The position numbers and the translations under genes were made by a program. The notes under the pieces were generated by a model. The model was not told the DNA's origin. It saw only the letters and a list, made by a program, of their open reading frames with translations, and made no database searches. Below, in pieces: positions 27,853 through 34,261 of a DNA stretch of 64,000 nucleotides. Origin of the DNA: Sphingobium sp. GTDB taxonomy: Bacteria; Pseudomonadota; Alphaproteobacteria; Sphingomonadales; Sphingomonadaceae. The stretch spans positions 93,419 through 157,418 of the forward strand of contig QFQF01000006.1 in NCBI GenBank assembly GCA_003248935.1. The letters run 5' to 3'. Position 1 is the first letter of the stretch, and each line of letters begins with the position of its first letter.

Positions 27853-27956
27853 GCTCGTCTCCGGACGCGCCGGATGGCGGGCGCGTCGCTCCTTGCTGAT
27901 GATGGGAAGGCGGCGCGCTCGAAGCGGCACCGGGAATCGGTGATAGGCGGTCGACC

Positions 27957-28646
27957 TTAAAGCTCTATCAATCGATCCGGAAGTTCGTTGAAGTCGTCGG
28001 GCGAACGGGGGAAATGCGCGGCAAGGACGTGGCCGACCTCACGCACCGCCTGCGCCAGTCCTTCGCCCGGGCGGTCGGCGCGGATGGCGTCGACCAGATG
28101 CGCCATGATGTCGCCCCAGCTTTCCGGCGAAACCTTTGCCGTGATCGCCGCGTCGGCCAGGATTTCCGCCCGATGCTCGTCGAGCGACAGGTAGATGAGG
28201 ACGCCGGTGCGGCCGCGCGTGCGTGCCTCAGCCGCGGCGCGGAACAGCAGGATGGCGCGGCGGCGCACCCGGCGGCCCTTCGTCGCCCGCGGCGTCAGCA
28301 GCATGCGCAGCGGCATGATCGCGAGCAGGTAGCGCACGAACAGGAACTTCACGATCAGCGCGCAGAATATCCAGAGGAGGAACGCGCGGTCGGAGAGGTC
28401 ATGCTCCCACCCGCCCGCGACGGAGAGGATCAGGCCGCGATAGAAATCCGGCGCCATCGCATAGACGGCCAGCGCCAGGAACACGGTGCCGATCGCCCAG
28501 TGCAGGCCGACGTCATGGTAGCTGTCCGACCGGCGGGTGACGATGGTGACGATCTCTCCATCGGTCTCCTTCTCCGCATCCGTGACGGCGGCAGAGACGC
28601 GGTCGTGATCGGCCGCGCTGAGCGCGTGCAGCGGTTTCATCACCAT
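27957..28646 (-). CDS. Membrane protein with TPM-like domain
   Basis: A 229-residue protein. An N-terminal DHDRVSAAVTDAEKETDGEIVTIVTRRSD resembles the start of a TPM (TLP18.3/Psb32/MOLO-1) fold. Two or three hydrophobic segments follow (WAIGTVFLALAVYAMA, FLLWIFCALIVKFLFVRYLLAIM), then a soluble part with ILLFRAAAEARTRGRTGVLIYLSLDEHRAEIL. It overlaps the upstream TPM gene by 7 bases and belongs to the same operon. The start may be 28646 or 28640. Function unknown; likely membrane-protein quality control by association. Confidence 0.8.
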   Translation of the reverse strand: MVMKPLHALSAADHDRVSAAVTDAEKETDGEIVTIVTRRSDSYHDVGLHWAIGTVFLALAVYAMAPDFYRGLILSVAGGWEHDLSDRAFLLWIFCALIVKFLFVRYLLAIMPLRMLLTPRATKGRRVRRRAILLFRAAAEARTRGRTGVLIYLSLDEHRAEILADAAITAKVSPESWGDIMAHLVDAIRADRPGEGLAQAVREVGHVLAAHFPRSPDDFNELPDRLIEL

Positions 28647-29449
28647 CCTCCCGACGCGCCGCCGCCGCCGAAGCCGCCGCCGCCGCCCGAAAAGCCGCCG
28701 CCATCGCCGCCGCCCCAGCCGCCGCCACCGCCGCCCCAGCCGGAACCGCCGGAACTGCCGCTGCCGCCACCCCAGCCCGGTCCCCAGATGATGACCGGCC
28801 CGGCACCACCGCGATGGCGACGGCCGCCCCGGCTGCCGAAGACCATGGGCAGGATGAAGACGAGGATGACGATGATCCAGAACAGCACCATGATGCCGCT
28901 GGCGTCGCCGCCCTGATCGCGCGCGGCCGCCTCCGCCTTCTTCGCGTAGGCGGCGGCTTCGTCGGGCGGCAGGGTCAGTATCTGGCCGAGGGTGTCGACG
29001 CCCGCCGTGATGCCGCCGGGGAAGTCGCCCGCCTTGAAACGGGGCGTGATGACGTTGCGGATGACCTGTGACGAGACGGCGTCGGTCAGGATGCCCTCCA
29101 GCCCGTAACCGACCTCTATCCGCAGCTTCCGGTCGTTGGGCGCGACGATCAGCAGGGCGCCGTCATTCTTCTCCTTCGTGCCGATGCCCCAGGCGCGGCC
29201 GAGGCGATAGCCGAAGTCCGATATGTCGTAGCCCTGAAGATCGGGGACGGTCGCGACGACGAGTTGCCGCCCGCTCTGCTTGTCGAGCGCGGCAAGGCGC
29301 GCGTCGAGTGCCTGTTCCTGCGCCGGGTCGAGCAGGTTGGCGGCGTCGACCACCCGTCCGGTGAGCGCCGGGAATGTCTGCGCCGCCGCCAGCGGCGCCC
29401 AGACGAGCAACGCCAGCGTCAGCAGCATGCGCGCGAACAGGCGCATCAC
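28640..29449 (-). CDS. TPM-domain protein (YgcG-like), Gly-rich tail
   Basis: A 269-residue protein. Signal peptide (ends AAAQ), TPM domain (LTGRVVDAANLLDPAQEQAL...LDKQSGRQLVVATVPDLQGY...NDGALLIVAPNDRKLRIEVGYGLEG), one membrane helix (IMVLFWIIVILVFILPMVFG), and a C-terminal tail of about 60 residues that is almost only Gly, Ser and Trp (GWGGGGGGWGGGDGGGFSGG). This arrangement is standard for YgcG-type TPM proteins. It lies between the second TPM gene and lemA. Confidence 0.9.
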   Translation of the reverse strand: MMRLFARMLLTLALLVWAPLAAAQTFPALTGRVVDAANLLDPAQEQALDARLAALDKQSGRQLVVATVPDLQGYDISDFGYRLGRAWGIGTKEKNDGALLIVAPNDRKLRIEVGYGLEGILTDAVSSQVIRNVITPRFKAGDFPGGITAGVDTLGQILTLPPDEAAAYAKKAEAAARDQGGDASGIMVLFWIIVILVFILPMVFGSRGGRRHRGGAGPVIIWGPGWGGGSGSSGGSGWGGGGGGWGGGDGGGFSGGGGGFGGGGASGGW

Positions 29450-29456
29450 GGGCCTC

Positions 29457-30062
29457 TCAGGCGCCGAAGTCGACCTTCGGCGCTTCCTCGGCGCCCGGGG
29501 TGGTCGCCTGATACGGAGTCATCGGCTTGGCGCCGTGGATCAGCTTCGCGCCGATCGCGTCCGGGAAGGTGCGGATGCGCGTGTTATAGGCGCGCACCGC
29601 CTCGTTATAGTCGCGGATGGCGACGGCGATGCGGTTCTCCGTCCCCTCAAGCTGCGACTGGAGGTCGAGGAAGTTCTGGTTCGACTTGAGGTCGGGATAG
29701 GCCTCCACATTGGCGAGCAGGCGGCCGAGCGACTGGCTGAGCGCGCCCTGCGCCTGCTGGAACTGCGCGACCTTTGCCGGATCGGACAGGTCGTCCGCGC
29801 TGACCTGGATCGAGGTCGCCTTGGCGCGGGCCTCGGTCACGCGGACCAGCGTGTCCTGTTCCTGCTTCGCCGCGCCCTTCACGGTCGCGACCAGATTGCC
29901 GATCAGGTTGGAGCGGCGCTGATACTGCGCCTGTACGTCGGCCCACTTGGCCTTGGCCTCCTCCTCGGCCGTGGGCACGCTGTTGATGCCGCAGGCGGAC
30001 AGGGACAGCGCCGCGAAGGCGGCGAACAGGGCAGGGGCGAAACGGGCGATACGCTGGATCAT
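29457..30062 (-). CDS. lemA: LemA family protein
   Basis: A 201-residue protein with a lipoprotein-type N-terminus (FAALSLSACGIN) and the LemA helical bundle: WADVQAQYQRRSNLIGNLV, LRVTEARAKATSIQ-type segments, YPDLKSNQNFLDLQSQLEGT, RIAVAIRDYNEAVRAYNTRI. It is the first gene of a lemA-TPM-TPM operon, a combination seen widely in bacteria and of unknown biochemical role. The 7-base gap to the next gene implies co-expression. Confidence 0.92.
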   Translation of the reverse strand: MIQRIARFAPALFAAFAALSLSACGINSVPTAEEEAKAKWADVQAQYQRRSNLIGNLVATVKGAAKQEQDTLVRVTEARAKATSIQVSADDLSDPAKVAQFQQAQGALSQSLGRLLANVEAYPDLKSNQNFLDLQSQLEGTENRIAVAIRDYNEAVRAYNTRIRTFPDAIGAKLIHGAKPMTPYQATTPGAEEAPKVDFGA

Positions 30063-30129
30063 GGTCTACACTCTCCCGGTGGGGAATTGCCCGCGTTGAA
30101 TAGGCGCTCGATATCGTCCCCGCAATCTC

Positions 30130-30143
30130 TTCCGTGCACGGAA
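30130..30143. promoter_or_regulatory. 14-bp perfect palindrome between lemA and mscL
   Basis: TTCCGTGCACGGAA in the 173-base divergent region, about 67 bases before lemA and 92 before mscL. It is symmetric, so it could bind a dimeric regulator of either gene. No known regulator motif is recognised. Confidence 0.35.
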
Positions 30144-30235
30144 CGGGTTGCGGGTTAACCACAAGGCTGGACAGAAGAGGCGCGGACCTTCATGTTCGCG
30201 GGCTATCCACGCCGTTGAACAATCGGGGAAATACC

Positions 30236-30664
30236 ATGTCCATCCTGTCGGAATTCAAGACTTTCATCGCCCGTGGCAATGTGATCGACCTGGCCGTCGG
30301 CGTCATCATCGGCGGCGCGTTCGGCACGATCACCAAGTCGCTGACCGACGACATCATCATGCCGATCGTCGGTGCGATCTTCGGCGGCGTCGACTTTTCC
30401 CGCTACTTCGTCCGGCTGGGCGCGATCCCCGACGGCTTCAAGGGCAATCCGGAAAGCTATACCGACCTCAAGACCGCCGGCGTCGCCATGGTCGGCTGGG
30501 GCCAGTTCCTGACGGTGTTCGTCAACTTCATCATCCTGGCCTTCATCATCTTCATGATGATCAAGCTGATCAACCGCATCATGCCGCCGCCCGCGGCCGA
30601 GGAAGCGGCGACTCCCGAGGACGTCCTGCTGCTCCGTGAAATCCGCGATTCCCTTAAGAAGTAA
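30236..30664 (+). CDS. mscL: Large-conductance mechanosensitive channel
   Basis: A 142-residue protein with the MscL N-terminal helix ([23 protein letters not shown]), first membrane helix ([24 protein letters not shown]), loop, second helix ([24 protein letters not shown]) and a cytoplasmic helix ending [15 protein letters not shown]. The homopentamer opens under membrane tension to release solutes in hypo-osmotic shock. The ATG at 30236 is preceded by CGGGGA. Confidence 0.95.
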   Translation: MSILSEFKTFIARGNVIDLAVGVIIGGAFGTITKSLTDDIIMPIVGAIFGGVDFSRYFVRLGAIPDGFKGNPESYTDLKTAGVAMVGWGQFLTVFVNFIILAFIIFMMIKLINRIMPPPAAEEAATPEDVLLLREIRDSLKK

Positions 30665-30686
30665 GTGACGAATACGACGAGCCGAG

Positions 30687-30706
30687 CGCATGGGGGGAAC
30701 CATGCG
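30687..30706 (+). terminator. Stem-loop after mscL
   Basis: CGCATGG, 6-base loop, CCATGCG, 22 bases after the mscL stop. No T-tract, so termination is likely but not certain. Confidence 0.4.
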
Positions 30707-30810
30707 ACGGCCCGCCGGTTAATGCGCCTCAAGTAGCGGACAGGCCGACAGCGCCGGCCGCTGCCCGCACAATATGTCTGCCCGGAGGGGGCGCAACAGG
30801 AGAACAAGCC

Positions 30811-31092
30811 GTGAAGATCGCCAACAAGACCCTGATTGCCATGCTCGGCCTTGCCGGCCTCGCGTCGGTTGCGGCGTGCGGTTCGAAGCCGGACACTGCG
30901 GTCGAGAACGCCTATGACAATCAGGCGGCGATCGTCGACAACCAGGCCGAGAATGTCGAGAACCTGGCTGACGCGATGTCGGGCAACGCGGCCGATGCGG
31001 CGGACAATGCGGCCGACGCCCTGAAGGACAAGGCCGACAAGCTGCGCGAGGCCGGCGACAAGGCGGGCGACGCGGCCAAGAACGCGATGTAG
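30811..31092 (+). CDS. Small Asn/Ala/Asp-rich lipoprotein
   Basis: A 93-residue protein with a lipobox SVAAC (Cys at about residue 21). The mature part is a helical, low-complexity sequence of AD/N/K repeats (AVENAYDNQAAIVDNQAENV, AADAADNAADALKDKADKLR). It resembles small coiled lipoproteins seen in sphingomonads, whose function is not known. GTG start with CAGGAGAAC upstream. A rho-independent terminator follows. Confidence 0.78.
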   Translation: MKIANKTLIAMLGLAGLASVAACGSKPDTAVENAYDNQAAIVDNQAENVENLADAMSGNAADAADNAADALKDKADKLREAGDKAGDAAKNAM

Positions 31093-31131
31093 GCCATCGC
31101 CGCACAGCGGAAATGCAAGGCAAAATGCAAG

Positions 31132-31158
31132 GGGCTCGCCGGTGACGGCGGGCCCTTT
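31132..31158 (+). terminator. Rho-independent terminator
   Basis: GGGCTCGCCG-GTGA-CGGCGGGCCC followed by TTTCCGGTTT, 40 bases after the small lipoprotein gene. A 10-pair stem with one G-T pair. Confidence 0.78.
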
Positions 31159-31249
31159 CCGGTTTCAATGGCGGGCCATCCAGACGAGGGCAGGCGCCTA
31201 ATTACCCATCCGCTCACTTTTCATTCAGGACGAACACCCTATATAGGGT

Positions 31250-31600
31250 CTCGCCGGGTTTGCCCGGCTATGACGATAAAGTGTGTCGTGTACTAGACGC
31301 AGCGGACCCGGGGGCAGTACCCGGCGGCTCCACCAGATACCCTGCGATGCAGGGTGCCTGACGGGGCCGAACCAGGATCGACGTGTGTTGAAAAGCGATA
31401 TTTTCGTCCGGCCCGAGTAAGCCGTAAAACTGTTCAAAACCTACAAGTGCCAACGATAACGAGGCTCTTGCTCTTGCTGCGTAATTGAGGGGCTCACGCC
31501 CTGACATTACTCAAAAAGAACGCGGTTGGACCCACCGGGCAACAGAAGGGATTCCAGCGGTACGGGGAGCACCGGGCAACAGAAGCTCCCCACTTTCCCC
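31250..31600 (+). ncRNA. ssrA: Permuted two-piece tmRNA (acceptor piece, spacer, coding piece)
   Basis: tmRNA frees stalled ribosomes and tags the unfinished protein. The gene is in the alphaproteobacterial permuted order. First comes the tRNA-like 3' piece, ending CGGCTCCACCA at 31335. A 27-base spacer follows (31336-31362). Then the coding piece starts GGGGCCGA at 31363. GGGGCCG pairs with CGGCTCC to rebuild a 7-bp acceptor stem across the break. The T-arm is CCGGG-GGCAGTA-CCCGG. The tag frame lies at 31449-31484. The spacer holds a perfect hairpin (ACCCTGC-GAT-GCAGGGT, 31339-31355). The outer ends are approximate. A TATATA-like box lies at about 31240. Confidence 0.93.
31449..31484 (+). 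other. tmRNA tag-peptide reading frame ANDNEALALAA
   Basis: From the resume codon GCC, the sequence reads Ala-Asn-Asp-Asn-Glu-Ala-Leu-Ala-Leu-Ala-Ala then TAA. The C-terminal LAA matches the ClpXP/ClpAP degron of known tags. The tag length (11) is close to E. coli rather than to the longer Caulobacter tag. Confidence 0.92.
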
Positions 31601-31808
31601 TATGTCAGCGTTGTTCCCGGCGTGCGCGATCGTCTCCATCCGGCTGGATGAAGCGTCCGCTTTGGCGTGCCCTCGGTGCCACGCTGATTCGTTTCCAGAG
31701 CCGATTCTTTATGTTACACTATTATGACATCATAGTGGTTTTGTATTAAGTGTATGATTTTCATCATTTAAAATTTAAAATATGACAATTCTCCACCTAT
31801 TGTCGCCA

Positions 31809-31840
31809 TGTCATCAAAGTGAAATACTGATCGCTATAAT
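31809..31840 (+). promoter_or_regulatory. Candidate promoter with weak PHO-like box before the small exported protein
   Basis: A perfect TATAAT lies at 31835-31840, 26 bases before ATG 31866. Upstream, TGTCAT at 31809 and TGAAAT at 31820 are 11 bases apart, and the box ends 9 bases before the -10, as in PhoB-dependent promoters. The second half-site matches only partly, so the PhoB reading is tentative. The surrounding 31690-31865 segment is strikingly AT-rich compared with the rest of the window. Confidence 0.4.
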
Positions 31841-31865
31841 GAGAAGTTTTTTCTTGGAGGGTGAC

Positions 31866-32252
31866 ATGGTTTTTCGCTTTTCCGCCGTCCCGGCAGCGGT
31901 TCTGATCGCCGGGATTTTCGCCGGTCCCGCATTGGCCGCACCGGTAGAGGAGCTGGGGTATAACCGTGGCTCGCTGGGGGTGTCCGCGATTCTGTCCGCC
32001 GACTTCGGCACGGCCGAGGCGCAGCTCAACAACCATGGCAATGGCGTGAAGGCCAGCGACCCGCTGCGCCTGATCAACCTGGGCAATGTCTATGCCGGGA
32101 CCGGTCGCCTGTTCGACGCGCAGAACCTTTACATGAGTGTCCTCAGGCAGCCCGCCGTCGAGGTGACTACCGCCGACGGCGCGATCACGGACACGCACGA
32201 GGTCGCGCAGATGGCGCTGCGCCGGGTGCAGGTCGTGGCGGCTGCCCGCTGA
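31866..32252 (+). CDS. Small exported protein with TPR-like segment
   Basis: 128 residues from ATG 31866, which follows CTTGGAGGGTGAC, an excellent ribosome-binding site. Signal peptide ends ALAAP (about residue 22). The mature part (LRLINLGNVYAGTGRLFDAQNLYMSVL) looks like one TPR-type helical pair. Similar small exported proteins occur in sphingomonads without a known function. It lies between tmRNA and the lipoprotein gene, and is followed by a strong terminator. Confidence 0.72.
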   Translation: MVFRFSAVPAAVLIAGIFAGPALAAPVEELGYNRGSLGVSAILSADFGTAEAQLNNHGNGVKASDPLRLINLGNVYAGTGRLFDAQNLYMSVLRQPAVEVTTADGAITDTHEVAQMALRRVQVVAAAR

Positions 32253-32342
32253 CACGCGGCATGCGATGACGGCCGTCCGCCCGCGGGCGGCGGCATTTCC
32301 GCCGAACTGTTGCCATCGGGCAACGCCGGGCAGGATATGAGG

Positions 32343-32367
32343 AAGGGCGGCTAAGGCCGCCCTTTTT
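32343..32367 (+). terminator. Rho-independent terminator
   Basis: AAGGGCGGC-TAAG-GCCGCCCTTTTT, 90 bases after the small exported protein gene. The stem and T-run are both strong. It insulates the regulated promoter downstream. Confidence 0.9.
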
Positions 32368-32415
32368 CGTGGGTTAGATGGGCGGAGGCAATCGCCGTCT
32401 CATAACCGTAACGAA

Positions 32416-32490
32416 TGTCACACAAGAGTCATTTCATTGTCACCGAACTGACGCGTAACCACCATCTGGCTGTCATTGCCCGCTTCTAGT
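32416..32490 (+). promoter_or_regulatory. PHO-box-like array and promoter for the surface lipoprotein
   Basis: TGTCAC (32416), AGTCAT (32427), TGTCAC (32438) and TGTCAT (32471) all start on one 11-base pitch, with weaker TGACGC (32449) and CACCAT (32460) filling the two missing places. The PhoB consensus is built of such TGTCA half-sites 11 bases apart. The last half-site ends 8 bases before TCTAGT (32485-32490), a plausible -10 in the place where PhoB replaces the -35. The 336-base gap 32253-32588 otherwise holds only the terminator and leader. Confidence 0.65.
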
Positions 32491-32588
32491 CGGCCCGCAG
32501 GGCGAACGGGGGGCGGGCGCATTGATTCGGCTCCTCTTGCTCCGAATGGTTTCCTGAAAACACCGGCGCGTGCCGGAGCGGAGAAGAT

Positions 32589-34181
32589 ATGGCCAAGATT
32601 TCTCGCATTTCAAAGATGTTGCTCGCCAGCTGCGGCTGCGCAGCCCTGGCGGCCTGCGGTGCGGACGACGTCGCTTCTCCCGGTGAGGGCACTGTGGTGA
32701 TCCCGGCTCCCACCCCGACGCCGACGCCGACCCCCACGCCGACCCCGACGCCGACCGGCGTGACGCCCGCCGCCGCCTGCCCGGTCATCCCCGGCACGCC
32801 GCAGCTGACCGATCGCGGCACCGTGACCGACGGCAACAACACCTGGCGCAACTGCGAATTCCCGACGCGCTTCACCGCCAGCACCACCATCTCCAAGGTG
32901 ACCGGCGTCGTCTATTCGCTCGGCGGCCGCGTGAACGTGGGCACCGACCAGGGCGCGGCCAGCACCGGCAACAACGTCACCCTGACGATCGCGCCCGGCG
33001 TCGTCGTGTTCGGCGCGGTCGGCAACTCCTACCTCGCCGTCAATCGCGGCAACCAGATCAACGCGGTCGGCACCTCCGCCGAACCGATCATCTTCACCAG
33101 CCAGTCGAACATCATCGGTACGGCCAATGACCAGACGTCCGGCCAGTGGGGCGGCGTGGTCCTGCTCGGCCGCGCACGCATCACCGACTGTGCCGCTCCG
33201 GGCGCCGCTCCGGGCACCACGGCCTGTGAACGCGACACCGAGGGCACCAGCGGCGCGCTGTACGGCGGCGCCAACGACGCCGACAGCAGCGGCCGCATGA
33301 GCTATGTCCAGATCCGCTATTCCGGCTTCGTGCTCGAGAACAACTCGGAGCTTCAGGGCCTGACCCCCAGCGGCATCGGCACCGGCACGCAGCTCGACCA
33401 CATCCAGATCCACAACAGCTCGGATGACGGCATCGAGATCTTCGGCGGCAGCGCCAACCTCAAATATCTGGTGTTCACCGGCAACGAGGACGACAACCTC
33501 GACACCGACGTCGGCTTCCGCGGCACCGCGCAATATGTGATCTCGGTCCAGCGCGCGAACAACAACATCGGCGACACCTTCACCGAGACGGACTCGAACG
33601 GTTCGACGACCCAGACCAACGCCAGCGAGGACGCGCTGCCCCGCCAGTATCTGAAGGTCGCGAACTTCACCCACGTCCAGCGTTCGACGACGGGCGCCGA
33701 CCTTGCCGCGATGATGCTGCGCGGCGGTGCCGACCTCGCCATGGTCAACGGTATCATCGTCAGCCCCGGCTATCCGTGCCTGAACATCGCCAGCACCACG
33801 ACGACCCGTGCGGCCGACGGCACGCTGCAGGATGTCGGACCGCCGACCTATCGCTCTGTGGTCATGCAGTGCGGCGGCACCGCCCCGATCCTGGGCACGC
33901 GCAGCGTCACCAATGCCGATGCGCAGGCGATCTTCCTGGCCGGTGCGAACAGCAGCATCACCTTCACGCCGTCGCTTACCAGCATCTTCATCAACGGCGC
34001 GAACGAGACCGCCGTCGTCGCGACCGACCCGAAGACGGTCGACAGCGCGTTCGACACCACGACCTATGTCGGTGCGGTCAAGGATGCGAGCGACACCTGG
34101 TATGCGGGCTGGACCTGCAACTCGGTGACGGCGGACTTCGGTTCGTCCAGCAAGGCCTGCACCGCCATCCCGACCACCTGA
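32589..34181 (+). CDS. Large surface/secreted lipoprotein with Pro-Thr linker and beta-helix-like repeats
   Basis: 530 residues. Lipobox LAAC puts the lipidated Cys at residue 23. A (Pro-Thr)x8 linker follows (DNA 32709-32756). The remainder is Gly/Asn/Thr-rich, with repeats such as NVTLTIAPGVVVFGAVGNSY, GQWGGVVLLGRARI and LDHIQIHNSSDDGIEIFGG, which suggest a right-handed parallel beta-helix. Paired cysteines (ITDCAAPG...TTACERD, YPCLNI...VMQCGG) are exported-type. It is placed before a TonB-dependent receptor and a T2SS operon and has PHO-type sites upstream, recalling the T2SS-secreted, phosphate-regulated ElpS of Caulobacter. That link is inference from context and memory, not alignment. 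Confidence 0.8.
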   Translation: MAKISRISKMLLASCGCAALAACGADDVASPGEGTVVIPAPTPTPTPTPTPTPTPTGVTPAAACPVIPGTPQLTDRGTVTDGNNTWRNCEFPTRFTASTTISKVTGVVYSLGGRVNVGTDQGAASTGNNVTLTIAPGVVVFGAVGNSYLAVNRGNQINAVGTSAEPIIFTSQSNIIGTANDQTSGQWGGVVLLGRARITDCAAPGAAPGTTACERDTEGTSGALYGGANDADSSGRMSYVQIRYSGFVLENNSELQGLTPSGIGTGTQLDHIQIHNSSDDGIEIFGGSANLKYLVFTGNEDDNLDTDVGFRGTAQYVISVQRANNNIGDTFTETDSNGSTTQTNASEDALPRQYLKVANFTHVQRSTTGADLAAMMLRGGADLAMVNGIIVSPGYPCLNIASTTTTRAADGTLQDVGPPTYRSVVMQCGGTAPILGTRSVTNADAQAIFLAGANSSITFTPSLTSIFINGANETAVVATDPKTVDSAFDTTTYVGAVKDASDTWYAGWTCNSVTADFGSSSKACTAIPTT

Positions 34182-34196
34182 TCGCAGGAACATCAG

Positions 34197-34233
34197 GGCG
34201 GAGCGCGCGACCGATCGCGCGCTCCGCCTCTTT
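34197..34233 (+). terminator. Perfect 14-bp hairpin between lipoprotein and receptor genes
   Basis: GGCGGAGCGCGCGA-CCGA-TCGCGCGCTCCGCC followed by TCTTT, in the 80-base gap. It is probably a partial terminator or an mRNA-protecting stem that makes the lipoprotein more abundant than the receptor. No separate promoter is evident before the receptor. Confidence 0.75.
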
Positions 34234-34261
34234 GCACATTCACCTCTTTGGGGGACCTTTC

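Noticed and set aside
33776..34261. In-frame extension of the TonB receptor frame back to 33776
   Set aside because: It overlaps the end of the lipoprotein gene and lacks export features; the signal peptide at 34262 marks the true start.
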